In this document: positions 1-8,324 of the stretch, one piece after another
How the letters are laid out: each line of letters starts with the position of its first letter
Position numbering within the stretch: the first letter of the stretch is position 1
From: an alpha proteobacterium SCGC AAA240-E13
GTDB taxonomy: Bacteria; Pseudomonadota; Alphaproteobacteria; Pelagibacterales; Pelagibacteraceae
Reading direction: 5' to 3'
Assembly: GCA_000504625.1 (NCBI GenBank)
Contig: AZHR01000008.1
Location: 1-61,913 of the forward strand
DNA length: 61,913 nt
The notes under the pieces: generated by a model
Told to the model about the DNA's origin: nothing
Database searches by the model: none
Seen by the model: only the letters and a program-made list of their open reading frames with translations
Program-made: the position numbers and the translations under genes

Positions 1-473
1 ATTTTTGAAAATTCTAGACATATAAATCTTCCTCCCGGCTTTAATACTCTGTATGCTTCTTGCAGTGTAAGATTAATGTTATTTGTGTTTCTCAATCCAA
101 AGCTAATCGAATAATAATCAAAATAGTTGTCTTTAAAATTTAGTTTTTCAGCGTTACTTAAATACCATTTTATATTTTTATATTTACCAAGTTTTTTTTT
201 TGCAATTTTTATCATTTTTAAATTTGCATCTACGGCATAAACTGTTCCCTTATTTCTTGTGTGATTAATAAATAGTTTTGCGATATCCCCAGTACCTGAT
301 GCCATATCTAAAAGGACAGTATTTTTATTCGGTGAAAGCCAGCTAATCATTTTTTTCTTCCATAATCTATGTGAACCTATTGACAAAATATCATTCATTA
401 AATCATATTTATCAAAAACTTTATTGAATACTTTTTGAACTAAAATTTTTTTTTCAATTATATTAGATTTCAT
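1..473 (-). CDS. ubiE: Demethylmenaquinone/2-methoxy-6-polyprenyl-1,4-benzoquinol methylase UbiE (5' part, runs off the left edge)
   Basis: SAM-dependent C-methyltransferase of ubiquinone biosynthesis. The ATG at 473 opens a frame with no stop before base 1, so about 157 codons are visible and the C-terminus lies outside the window. Seen: an N-terminal motif around FDKYDLMNDILSIGSHRLWK (residues 20-39), the SAM-binding loop LLDMASGTGD (54-63, usually DVAGGTGD) and, near the edge, SFGLRN followed by YRVLKPGGR, all typical of UbiE. It is divergent from mutM, with 55 bases between the start codons. Partial but confidently identified. Confidence 0.92.
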   Translation of the reverse strand, partial: MKSNIIEKKILVQKVFNKVFDKYDLMNDILSIGSHRLWKKKMISWLSPNKNTVLLDMASGTGDIAKLFINHTRNKGTVYAVDANLKMIKIAKKKLGKYKNIKWYLSNAEKLNFKDNYFDYYSISFGLRNTNNINLTLQEAYRVLKPGGRFICLEFSK

Positions 474-528
474 ATTTAATATTATTTTATTAGTTAAAAT
501 ACTTTTTTAAATATTATATAATATTTTC

Positions 529-1392
529 ATGCCAGAACTACCAGAAGTCGAAGTTTTAAAGAGATCTCTAGTGAAAAAGATAAAATTTAGCAAGATTACA
601 AAAATTATAGTGTACAACAGAAATCTAAGATATAAAGTTCCTCGTTCTATTAACAAAAATCTTGAGAGTCATATAGTTAATAATATTTCTAGGATATCGA
701 AATATTTAATTGTTCACTTTAATTTTTCAAAAAAATTACTGATTCATTTGGGAATGTCAGGGACAATTTATTTAATTGAAAAAAATAAAAAAAAAAATAC
801 TAATGCTAGTTTTTATCATTCATTAGCATTACCGAAAAAACATAATCATATAAAAATAACTTTCGGTAATGGTATTAAAATGATTTATAATGATCCAAGA
901 AGATTTGGTTACTTTAAATTATTAGAAAAAAATTATTTATTAAAAGAACCAATCATCAATCTAGGTCCAGATCCTTTTAGTTGCAAGTTCAGCCTTGAAT
1001 ACATTAAAAAATTTATTTATAAAAAAAAAGTAAATATTAAAAATTTATTAATGGATCAAAAATTCGTTGGTGGAATTGGTAATATTTACGCAAACGAAAT
1101 TCTTTATTATTGTAAATTGAGACCTACAAAGAACGTTAATCAACTATCAAATGCAAATATTTTAATTATTATTTTACAAACTAGAAAGGTTTTGAGCAAA
1201 GCAATTCATTTTGGCGGATCTTCAATTAGAGATTTTAAAATGATTAATGGAGTTCCGGGAAATTTTCAACAAACTTTTAAAGTTTATGGTAAAAACAATG
1301 TTAAATGTCCAAGAAAAGGTTGTGATGGTTATATAAACAAGGTTTTAATATCTAACAGATCAACCTTTTATTGTTTGAAGTGTCAAACATGA
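529..1392 (+). CDS. mutM: Formamidopyrimidine-DNA glycosylase (MutM/Fpg)
   Basis: Base-excision repair glycosylase/AP lyase that removes 8-oxoguanine and ring-opened purines. The N-terminus MPELPEVE carries the catalytic proline and glutamate. LIHLGMSG, the NDPRRFGY-type loop and VGGIGNIYANE (DNA-binding helix-two-turn-helix) follow. The C-terminal zinc finger uses C260, C265, C282 and C285 with a C-x4-C first pair. At 287 aa it is slightly longer than usual because of a lysine-rich insertion near residue 85. The mutM/ubiE pair is a common alphaproteobacterial arrangement. Start chosen because PELPEVE must begin the mature enzyme. Confidence 0.96.
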   Translation: MPELPEVEVLKRSLVKKIKFSKITKIIVYNRNLRYKVPRSINKNLESHIVNNISRISKYLIVHFNFSKKLLIHLGMSGTIYLIEKNKKKNTNASFYHSLALPKKHNHIKITFGNGIKMIYNDPRRFGYFKLLEKNYLLKEPIINLGPDPFSCKFSLEYIKKFIYKKKVNIKNLLMDQKFVGGIGNIYANEILYYCKLRPTKNVNQLSNANILIIILQTRKVLSKAIHFGGSSIRDFKMINGVPGNFQQTFKVYGKNNVKCPRKGCDGYINKVLISNRSTFYCLKCQT

Positions 1393-1449
1393 TAGTAAAA
1401 GTATTTATTGACCTAAACTAATGTACGAGTTATATAACTTTCTTTTTTT

Positions 1450-1710
1450 ATGCCAAATACAAAATCTGCTATTAGAAGAGTAAGAAGAGTTGACAAACAG
1501 ACCTCTGTAAACAGAGTAAGAAGAAGTAAATATAAGTCAATTGTTAAGGAAATTAGTTCATTAATAGTGGCAAAAAAAAAGAAAGAAGCGATTAAATTAT
1601 TTCCAAAATTAAATTCACAATTAATGAAAATAGCTAAGTCTGGTGTTATAAAAAGACAAACGGCTTCAAGAAAAATATCAAGACTTGCAAAAAAAATTAA
1701 TAAGCTTTAA
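1450..1710 (+). CDS. rpsT: 30S ribosomal protein bS20
   Basis: Small, highly basic 16S rRNA-binding protein of the 30S subunit. The 86 aa length is normal. It begins MPNTKSAIRRVRR and contains the conserved KSGVIKRQTASRKISRL segment near the C-terminus. It lies between mutM and dnaA, as rpsT does next to dnaA in Caulobacter and relatives. No clear terminator hairpin follows the stop codon. Confidence 0.97.
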   Translation: MPNTKSAIRRVRRVDKQTSVNRVRRSKYKSIVKEISSLIVAKKKKEAIKLFPKLNSQLMKIAKSGVIKRQTASRKISRLAKKINKL

Positions 1711-1822
1711 AACATCTATCTATAGTTGATTAACTGAAAATTTTTGCTGATATTTTAAAATATATTCTATCTGGACTTGATCTAGATTAATTAGTTTTTT
1801 TTCTAAAACATCTACATATAGT
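1709..1822 (+). repeat. 18-base imperfect direct repeat pair downstream of rpsT
   Basis: AAAACATCTATCTATAGT at 1709-1726 and AAAACATCTACATATAGT at 1805-1822 match at 16 of 18 positions and start 96 bases apart. The first copy begins in the rpsT stop codon. Function unknown. They could be paired protein-binding sites for dnaA control or a remnant of a small duplication. Confidence 0.5.
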
Positions 1823-2054
1823 ATTAAAAAAAAATAGTGAAAATTTATTATAAATTCATAAAAAAAATTCTATTTTTAATTTAAAATCAATTTTAAGTTT
1901 AATTATTAATAATATTATTTTTCGTTGTTTTAAAAAAAATAACACTTTTAAGTTTAATTTCTATTAGAGATTTTATTTTTTTTTACCTGATAAAAATTTT
2001 TTGTTGCATTAATTCTTCAACAAGACTAAAAAAAATAATTCAAATTTTAAATTC
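1711..2054. other. 344-base non-coding gap upstream of dnaA
   Basis: This is the longest gene-free stretch in the window and is extremely AT-rich. It presumably holds the dnaA promoter and leader. I see two pairs of direct repeats (listed separately) but no TTATCCACA-like DnaA box, no tRNA and no coding frame of note. AT-richness alone cannot identify it as an origin in this genome. Confidence 0.7.
1891..1959 (+). repeat. 14-base exact direct repeat pair in the dnaA upstream region
   Basis: TTTTAAGTTTAATT occurs exactly at 1891-1904 and 1946-1959, 55 bases (about five helical turns) start to start. In sequence this AT-rich a 14-mer repeat can arise by chance, but the helical phasing and position before dnaA make a regulatory role plausible. 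Confidence 0.4.
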
Positions 2055-3485
2055 ATGAAAAAAAATATTTCTGCACAGGAAGCAAATAGTGTTTCGAATT
2101 TACAATCCTTAGATTGGTTAACTATATGTAAGTTGATAGAAAACAAATTGGGAAAAGATATTTATGAAAGTTGGATAAAGAAGCTTAAGTTAGTTGAAGA
2201 ATTTCAACATTATGTGGTGCTTTCGTCCCCTACTAGATTTATTAGAGATTGGGTTGTTTCAAGATATATTGATAAAATATTAGCAATTATAAAGTTACAT
2301 AAGAAAACTATAAATAGAATCGACTTTATAATTGAATCAGAAATAAATTTCAATTACGGCAATTTATTAGATCAAAATAAAAAAGTTGTAAAAGAATCTA
2401 AAACTTCCAATGTTAGTTTTATTGATGAATCATCAATTTATTACAGCCGTTTGGATCCAAACAAAAATTTTAAAAATTTTGTCGTGGGTACAAGTAATAA
2501 TCTTGCCTATCAGGCATCACAAAAAATTTGCGAACAAGTTGCCCACTATAATCCCCTATTTATTTATGGAGGAATAGGAATGGGTAAAACTCATTTATTA
2601 AATGCAATCGGTTTAAAGATGAAAGAAAATCTCAAAGTTATGTTTCTTTCAGCCGAAAGATTTATGTACCATTTTATAAAATCTATTCGAAACAACGAAA
2701 TGGTAAAATTTAAAGATTTTTTTAGGAAATCAGATCTATTTATTATTGATGATATTCAGTTTGTTATTGGTAAAGAAGCTATGCAAGAAGAATTTTTTCA
2801 CACTTTTAATGCCCTAATTGATAAAGGATCTCAGATAGTTATTTCATCTGACAGAGCTCCAATAAAATTAATTAAAATTCAAGAAAGAATAAAATCACGT
2901 TTTTCTGGAGGTTTAGTCGTTGACATACAACAATCAGATTTTGATTTAAGATTAAATATTTTAAAACGTAAAGTAAACGAAATAAAAAAATCTTTTCCAG
3001 ATATAATTGAACCAGACGAAAACTTATTAAATTTTATTGCTGCAGAGATGAAAATTAATATTCGAGAAACAATAGGAGCCCTAAATCGAATAGTGTCTTT
3101 TAGTAGAATATATAATAAATCCCCATCAATTTCTGAAAGTAAAATAATTTTAAAAGACTTGATAAATTTTTCAGAGAATCATGTCACAATTGAAAATATC
3201 CAAAAAATTGTTTGTGACTATTTTAAAATAAATGTTCGTGAAATGCTTTCACAAAGTAGATCAAGATATTTGGTTAGACCAAGACAAATCGCAATGTACT
3301 TAACTAAAAATTTAACCTCAAAATCTTTACCAGATATTGGAAGATGTTTTTCTAATCGAGACCACACGACGGTAATTCACTCTGTAAAAACTATTTATAA
3401 ATTGAAGAATAAAGATGAAGAAATAAGCAAAGCAATAGAAAAACTTAAAAATAACATATTATACAAAAATTACGATGAAATTTAG
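2055..3485 (+). CDS. dnaA: Chromosomal replication initiator protein DnaA
   Basis: AAA+ ATPase that binds oriC, unwinds it and loads the helicase. At 476 aa all four domains are present: domain I (about 1-90, DWLTICKLIENKLG), a short linker, the AAA+ core with Walker A GGIGMGKTH (about 171) and Walker B LFIIDDIQF (about 228), and domain IV with the DnaA-box-binding signature RDHTTVIHS (about 435-443, usually DHTTVLHA). The last 11 bases overlap dnaN, indicating one operon. A recF gene, common after dnaN elsewhere, is absent. The start is the first ATG with a complete domain I. Confidence 0.97.
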   Translation: MKKNISAQEANSVSNLQSLDWLTICKLIENKLGKDIYESWIKKLKLVEEFQHYVVLSSPTRFIRDWVVSRYIDKILAIIKLHKKTINRIDFIIESEINFNYGNLLDQNKKVVKESKTSNVSFIDESSIYYSRLDPNKNFKNFVVGTSNNLAYQASQKICEQVAHYNPLFIYGGIGMGKTHLLNAIGLKMKENLKVMFLSAERFMYHFIKSIRNNEMVKFKDFFRKSDLFIIDDIQFVIGKEAMQEEFFHTFNALIDKGSQIVISSDRAPIKLIKIQERIKSRFSGGLVVDIQQSDFDLRLNILKRKVNEIKKSFPDIIEPDENLLNFIAAEMKINIRETIGALNRIVSFSRIYNKSPSISESKIILKDLINFSENHVTIENIQKIVCDYFKINVREMLSQSRSRYLVRPRQIAMYLTKNLTSKSLPDIGRCFSNRDHTTVIHSVKTIYKLKNKDEEISKAIEKLKNNILYKNYDEI

Positions 3486-4587
3486 TGTAAGCCGAGATCA
3501 ATTTTTAAAATCTTTAAATTACTGCCAAGGAGTTATAGAAAAAAGAAGCACACTGCCAATATTATCTAATGTATTAATTGAAGCTAAAAATTCATCCATA
3601 AAAATTACTGTTACAGATCTTGATTTAATTTTTACTAATTTGATAAATAATATAAAAATATATACAGAGGGAAGCACAACCACTTCAGCTGCAATAATTT
3701 ACGATATTGTTAGAAAATTATCTTCTGGTAGTGCAATTAATTTTAATTTGGTAAATGAAAATAAACTTCAATTAGAGTCTGAAAAATCGAAATTTAATTT
3801 ATTATGTTTAAACCCAAAAGATTTTCCGCTAGTCGATGAAAATTTCAACGATAATGAGTTTACCATTAATTCTAAATCATTATTAAAATTACTCAATAAA
3901 TCAAAATTCTCAATTTCAAATGACGAAACAAGACATTACCTAAATGGCATTTTTTTACATCAAACTGAACATGAACAAAATCATTTTTTAACTGCTGCCG
4001 CAACAGATAGTCACCGCATGTCTGTTTCGAAAATGAGACTAAATTCAAAAATAAATTTTGAACCCATAATTATTCCAAAAAAAACAATATACCAATTGGT
4101 TTCTTTGCTTGAAAATCAAGAAGCAATGATAAAAATTTGTAATATAAAATCAAAAATAAAATTCGAATTTAATAATAGTGTATTAATTTCTAAATTAATT
4201 GATGGAAAATTTCCAAATTATATTCAAGTAATACCAACAAGTAATAAAAAAAAATTAGAAATAAATTTAAGTAATTTTTTGAGTTCCGTTGATAGAGTGG
4301 CTTCTGTTTCAACGGATAAAAAAGAAGGTGTTAAGTTCCAATTATTAAAAGATATTTTAAAATTATCAGTTAATAGCCCTAATAGTGGAGATGGAAGTGA
4401 AACTTTAGAAGTAAAATTTAATCACGAATTAAATATTAGTTTTAATTCCAAGTATCTTATTGATGTGGCTTCACAAATTGACGGTGAAAAAATTATATTT
4501 TTTTTAAATGAAACGGGTTCTCCAGCTTTAATTAAGGATCCAGTAGATAAAGATAGTATATTTGTTGTAATGCCTATGAAGGCTTAG
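3475..4587 (+). CDS. dnaN: DNA polymerase III subunit beta (sliding clamp)
   Basis: Ring-forming processivity clamp of the replicative polymerase. At 370 aa it has the family length. It begins MKFSVSRDQFLKSLNYCQGVIEKRSTLPILSNVLIEA in typical fashion, contains the mid-protein ATDSHRMSVSKM segment, and ends DSIFVVMPMKA, matching the canonical MPMR-type C-terminus. Its ATG lies inside the last codons of dnaA, so translation is probably coupled. It is convergent with plsC, 11 bases away, with no terminator hairpin visible between them. Confidence 0.97.
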   Translation: MKFSVSRDQFLKSLNYCQGVIEKRSTLPILSNVLIEAKNSSIKITVTDLDLIFTNLINNIKIYTEGSTTTSAAIIYDIVRKLSSGSAINFNLVNENKLQLESEKSKFNLLCLNPKDFPLVDENFNDNEFTINSKSLLKLLNKSKFSISNDETRHYLNGIFLHQTEHEQNHFLTAAATDSHRMSVSKMRLNSKINFEPIIIPKKTIYQLVSLLENQEAMIKICNIKSKIKFEFNNSVLISKLIDGKFPNYIQVIPTSNKKKLEINLSNFLSSVDRVASVSTDKKEGVKFQLLKDILKLSVNSPNSGDGSETLEVKFNHELNISFNSKYLIDVASQIDGEKIIFFLNETGSPALIKDPVDKDSIFVVMPMKA

Positions 4588-4598
4588 CATTATATGAA

Positions 4599-5306
4599 TT
4601 ATTTTAAAATATCCATTTCATGATAAATTTTTTGTTCTAATATTTTTAAAAAAGTTTCTTTTTCCATTCCCGATTCAATTGGTTTCAAAAAAGATACAAT
4701 TATTTTGCCTGGATATTTTAAAAATCCATTTTTTGGCCAAACCTTTCCTGAGTTTAATGCTACTGGAACACAAGCGATATTAAGAGTTTTGTATATTCTT
4801 CCTACACCTTTTTTAAAAGCTATTCTTTCTTCAAATTTTACCCTTGTTCCTTGAGGGAATATTAAAAGTGGTCTATTTTCATTTTTTACTACATTAGCAA
4901 TTTTTTCAAAAAAATTAAGATTATCTTTTGTAGTGGTATCTCTAACGATTTTTATCGATTTGATTTTTTTTAAATAAAGTCCAAATAAAGGTATTTTTAA
5001 AAGTTCTTTTTTTAATATAAATATCGGATAATCAATGACACTTTGTAAAGCAAAAGTTTCAAACATTGATTGATGTGCTGACGCTAAAAAATATTTTTCG
5101 GTTTTTGGAATATTTTCTATTCCTTTAAATTCCACCTTGGTATTTAAAAAAAATCTAACTACAAAAACTACGTAGTAACCCAAGAATTTTCCAAACAGCA
5201 ATGTAAATTTAGGAGGTAATAATAATGTCGGAATTGCTATTAGGAATACCAAAACTATTCCTGTATATAAAAAAAGATTAAATATTAATGTTCTTATTAG
5301 CAACAT
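4599..5306 (-). CDS. plsC: 1-acyl-sn-glycerol-3-phosphate acyltransferase (PlsC family)
   Basis: Membrane-bound acyltransferase that makes phosphatidic acid from lysophosphatidic acid. The 235 aa protein has hydrophobic N-terminal segments (about 5-30 and 40-55). The catalytic block is ASAHQSMFET with H78 and E83; this HX4E variant is common in the proteobacterial HQSxWET subgroup, so it is not a defect. The substrate-binding block is IFPQGTR near residue 150. It follows the lysA remnant by 17 bases on the same strand and is probably read from the same transcript. Confidence 0.9.
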   Translation of the reverse strand: MLLIRTLIFNLFLYTGIVLVFLIAIPTLLLPPKFTLLFGKFLGYYVVFVVRFFLNTKVEFKGIENIPKTEKYFLASAHQSMFETFALQSVIDYPIFILKKELLKIPLFGLYLKKIKSIKIVRDTTTKDNLNFFEKIANVVKNENRPLLIFPQGTRVKFEERIAFKKGVGRIYKTLNIACVPVALNSGKVWPKNGFLKYPGKIIVSFLKPIESGMEKETFLKILEQKIYHEMDILK

Positions 5307-5323
5307 TTAAATTAAGTTGTATA

Positions 5324-5860
5324 TTAATTTTTGACTAAATATTCCAAACTTTGTCTTTTTCTGATTAGTTTATGTTTTGATTTGTTCACTAAAATTTCAG
5401 TAATAGTTGGTCTCGTGTTATAATTTGAAGATAAGGACATTCCATAAGCACCAACATGGATTAAACCTACATAGTCTCCTTCATTAATTTTCATAAAACC
5501 TTTTTGATTCAGAAATTTATCAGAGCTTTCACAAACTGGTCCTACAAATTCAATATTTCCAGCGATTCTTTTATTTGTTTTTTTAAGGGTAATTATTTGA
5601 TGTTTAGCGTCGTAGAGAGCTGGTCTCATTAAATTGTTCATTCCCACATCCAATATAACAAATTTTTTGTTAGCACTGTTCTTGATGTAAAGAATTTTTG
5701 AAATTAAAACAGCAGTATTGCCAACAATTATTCTACCTGGTTCAAAAATTATTTTAACATTTTTACTTTTTACAAATTTTTCAACTAATTGTGAATATTT
5801 TCTTAGATTTAGTACAAAATAATCAAGTTTGGATACAAAAAAAATTTCTTTGGGGAAGAT
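5324..5860 (-). pseudogene. lysA: Diaminopimelate decarboxylase remnant (3' part of lysA)
   Basis: Only the C-terminal portion of LysA (PLP enzyme, meso-DAP to lysine) is present. The frame reads YFVLNLRKYSQLVEKF, then IIFEPGRIIVGN, VILDVGMNNLMRPALYD, ESSDKF, and GAYGMSLSSNYN. These are the recognisable LysA C-terminal blocks, about 175-185 residues of a family norm near 410. The N-terminal barrel with the PLP lysine is missing. Upstream, the frame runs straight into the 3' end of the DUF3501 gene and stops just beyond it, with no ATG or GTG. The only in-frame alternative start is a TTG at 5653, inside the conserved domain. A deletion joining lysA to the DUF3501 cluster (or a mis-assembly) is the simplest reading. 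Confidence 0.8.
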
Positions 5861-5861
5861 T

Positions 5862-6455
5862 TTAGGAAAAATCCTTTGATAAAGCTATTCTTGTTTGATC
5901 CACAACATTTGTAAAATGAGAATATACTTTATGTTCAATTCCAATGCCTAATTGAAAGTTGTTATTTTTAAATTTGTTTATTTGATCATTTGTAAAATTA
6001 AAATGAATAAATTGAACAGATGACACTTTACCTTCTGCTGAAGTTCTATCAACATCCTGTTCGGGATATGAATAAATTTTTTCAGAGTCTATTTTAAAAT
6101 AAATTTTTCTTTCAATACCTCCAATCTTATTTAAAAAAGCACTTCTAGAAATAAGGTTATCTATTTCGAACATTAATGTAGCAACTAATTCTTTGCCTTT
6201 GGGAATTAGTGGATTATAAGCTTTTAGTTCATCTTCTAAGTTATCTTCTCCGCTTTTTTCAATGTAAAGCATTTCTTGAATTTGTGCTAACATTGTTTCA
6301 TAACTCTCAAAATAAAAGTTCACATATGGTCCTAATGGAATTCTTCTATGTTTTTTGAACTCGATTATATCTTTTCTAATTTGTCGTCTATTTTTAGAAT
6401 ATTTCTCTAAGGGAATTATATCAGCTCTTGTTACTTCTTTTAGTTCTTTACTCAT
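5862..6455 (-). CDS. DUF3501 family protein
   Basis: 197 aa protein of the DUF3501 family, which is repeatedly found beside rubrerythrin and a GlpC-like Fe-S oxidoreductase, as here. It starts with KEVTRADIIPLEKY and RRQIRKDIIEFKKHRRIPLGP and carries FYFESYETMLAQIQEMLYIE, all characteristic of the family. It has no signal peptide or membrane segment. It is separated from the Fe-S oxidoreductase by 2 bases, so co-translation is likely. Molecular function is not established; context suggests peroxide or iron stress. Confidence 0.85.
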   Translation of the reverse strand: MSKELKEVTRADIIPLEKYSKNRRQIRKDIIEFKKHRRIPLGPYVNFYFESYETMLAQIQEMLYIEKSGEDNLEDELKAYNPLIPKGKELVATLMFEIDNLISRSAFLNKIGGIERKIYFKIDSEKIYSYPEQDVDRTSAEGKVSSVQFIHFNFTNDQINKFKNNNFQLGIGIEHKVYSHFTNVVDQTRIALSKDFS

Positions 6456-6457
6456 TA

Positions 6458-7768
6458 TTAAACTAATTTATAAGCTTTGGCCAAAATTTCTATAGGATGT
6501 ATCGCCTCATCACTCTTAATTTTAATATCATGTTCCATTTGTACTAAATGTTTACCAGCAAGAGGGCAATCAGAAGCCATATATTTATTTTTTTTCTTAG
6601 CTACTGATAAGGCAACGGGTTTGCCAATTTTCCTTGCTATGTCGTGAGTTTTTTTCATAACGCCAAAAGTTCCTCCGTGTCCAGCACATTTTTCGACTAA
6701 ATCTAACTTTATGTTTGGTATTAGTCTAAGCATATCTCTTGCCTTATTGCCCATATTTTGAGCTCTCGCATGGCATGCATGATGAACTGTCACTCCTCCG
6801 TCAATTTTATTGATACCGCTAGCCAAACCCTCTTTTTGACTAATATCTACAATGTATTCGTCAATATCTTTTGTATGTTTTGACAATTTTTTTATATTAA
6901 TATTATCTGGCATTAACAGAGACCACTCGGATTTTAACATCAATCCACAACTTGCAGTTAACGTTATCACTTCATATCCTTTATCAACCCACTGCAAAAG
7001 ATCTTTTGAAATTTTGGTGGCTTGTTCAACAACTTTATGTAGCTCTGCTTGCTCTAGATATGGCATTCCGCAACATCCTGGGTAACAGTGTTCTACTTTT
7101 ACACCATTTTTTTTTAACACTTTCATGGCAGCAACTCCAGTTTGCTTTCTATTAAAATTTACAAAACATGTAGAATAAATTACAGCTTTTCTTCCATAAG
7201 CTGGTGCAAGTGAATTAATTTCTTCCAAATTATTTTTCGAATAATTTTCAAATGTTTCACTATTATATTTAGGTAGTACAACTCTTTTATCTATGCCAAT
7301 GAAAAATTGAAGTAAAACTCTAAAAAAGGTATTTTTCACATTTAATAACCAATTTACAATCCTGCTAAATACAATTCCAACATTGGCATTCCTATCTATT
7401 TTAGCTAGTTGCATTTGTACCTTTGATAGTTGACCTTGTTTTTTTTGATACATTCTGTATCTCAACATTAAATGTGGAAAATCTATATTAAATTTATGAG
7501 GAGGAACATAGGGACATTTGCTCGTAAAACATATATCACATAAAGTACATGAATTTACCACCGTGGGGAACATATTACTATCCACAGAATCTAAATCTTC
7601 ATTTTTTGAATTATCAATTAAATCAAACAATTTTGGAAAACTATCACACAAATTAAAACATTTTCTACATCCTTGACAAACTTCAAAAACCCTTCTCATT
7701 TCACTATCAATCTTATTTGGATTTAAAAAATCTGGATGATTAAACTCTACTGGGTACCTTGTTGGCAT
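6458..7768 (-). CDS. Fe-S oxidoreductase with two [4Fe-4S] and two CCG domains (GlpC/heterodisulfide-reductase-like)
   Basis: 436 aa. The N-terminal ferredoxin-like part has C31, C34, C37, C41 (CQGCRKCFNLC) and a second set C74, C77, C80, C85 with a stretched last spacing (C-x4-C). Two CCG cysteine-rich domains follow: YPGCCGMPYLEQAE in the middle and EKCAGHGGTFG near the C-terminus. This matches the GlpC/HdrD-like partner of rubrerythrin-DUF3501 clusters. Probable role: cytoplasmic electron transfer to rubrerythrin or a quinone-linked donor (inference). It is probably not glycerol-3-phosphate dehydrogenase, as no glpA or glpB is adjacent. Confidence 0.85.
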   Translation of the reverse strand: MPTRYPVEFNHPDFLNPNKIDSEMRRVFEVCQGCRKCFNLCDSFPKLFDLIDNSKNEDLDSVDSNMFPTVVNSCTLCDICFTSKCPYVPPHKFNIDFPHLMLRYRMYQKKQGQLSKVQMQLAKIDRNANVGIVFSRIVNWLLNVKNTFFRVLLQFFIGIDKRVVLPKYNSETFENYSKNNLEEINSLAPAYGRKAVIYSTCFVNFNRKQTGVAAMKVLKKNGVKVEHCYPGCCGMPYLEQAELHKVVEQATKISKDLLQWVDKGYEVITLTASCGLMLKSEWSLLMPDNINIKKLSKHTKDIDEYIVDISQKEGLASGINKIDGGVTVHHACHARAQNMGNKARDMLRLIPNIKLDLVEKCAGHGGTFGVMKKTHDIARKIGKPVALSVAKKKNKYMASDCPLAGKHLVQMEHDIKIKSDEAIHPIEILAKAYKLV

Positions 7769-7848
7769 TTCAGTGCTACTTTTCTTGTTCCATATTGTTT
7801 TAAAATATTAATGTTCTACAAAAATATTATTTTTTATTTTAAAAATCA

Positions 7849-7875
7849 TTAAAGTGGGGAAACTCCCCACTTTAA
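7849..7875 (-). terminator. Intrinsic terminator after rubrerythrin
   Basis: TTAAAGTGGGGA - AAC - TCCCCACTTTAA is a perfect 12-base stem with a 3-base loop, 10 bases past the rubrerythrin stop on the minus strand. A T-rich stretch follows in that direction. It should end or reduce rubrerythrin transcripts before the Fe-S oxidoreductase gene. Confidence 0.85.
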
Positions 7876-7885
7876 ATTATGTTTC

Positions 7886-8299
7886 TTATATAGAATCTAA
7901 AGTTTTTTGGAATTTGCCAGCATGAGATTTTTCAGCTTTTGCTAAAGTTTCAAACCAGTCAGCAATTTCTTCAAAACCTTCTTGTCTAGCTGTTTTTGCC
8001 ATTCCCGGATACATATCTGTATATTCATGAGTTTCTCCAGCTACGGCAGATACTAAATTATCTTTTGTTTCACCAATAGGTTTACCAGTAGCAGGATCTC
8101 CAACTTCCTCCAAATACTCTAGATGTCCATGCGCATGTCCAGTTTCACCTTCTGCGGTCGATCTAAAAACCGATGCAACATCATTATATCCTTCCACATC
8201 AGCTTTTTGGGCAAAATATAGATACCTACGATTTGCCTGACTTTCACCAGCAAATGCATCTTTTAAATTCTGTTCTGTTTTACTTCCTTTAAGTAACAT
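7886..8299 (-). CDS. Rubrerythrin (diiron ferritin-like domain, no rubredoxin domain)
   Basis: Non-haem diiron peroxidase that reduces hydrogen peroxide. At 137 aa it is only the four-helix erythrin domain. Iron ligands are visible as E19 (AGESQANRRY), E52 and H55 (EGETGHAHGH), E89 and E92 (AGETHEY), and E123 and H126 (AEKSH). No C-terminal CxxC rubredoxin domain is present, so electrons must come from a partner, plausibly the adjacent Fe-S oxidoreductase. The Shine-Dalgarno AAAAGGAGA lies 6-8 bases before the ATG and is unusually strong for this genome. The promoter contains Irr-box-like sites. Confidence 0.93.
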   Translation of the reverse strand: MLLKGSKTEQNLKDAFAGESQANRRYLYFAQKADVEGYNDVASVFRSTAEGETGHAHGHLEYLEEVGDPATGKPIGETKDNLVSAVAGETHEYTDMYPGMAKTARQEGFEEIADWFETLAKAEKSHAGKFQKTLDSI

Positions 8300-8324
8300 T
8301 AATTTCTCCTTTTGTTATGATTTT

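Noticed and set aside
1711..2054. oriC at the rpsT-dnaA gap
   Set aside because: The gap is AT-rich, but so is the whole window. I find no TTATCCACA-like DnaA box cluster, and gene order points to hemE instead.
4599..5306. Catalytic defect in PlsC (Glu instead of Asp in HX4D)
   Set aside because: The HQSxWET-type HX4E form is common in proteobacterial PlsC proteins, so it is not a loss.
6852..7155. Plus-strand frames inside the Fe-S oxidoreductase gene
   Set aside because: They are antisense shadows of a well-conserved gene with no family features of their own.
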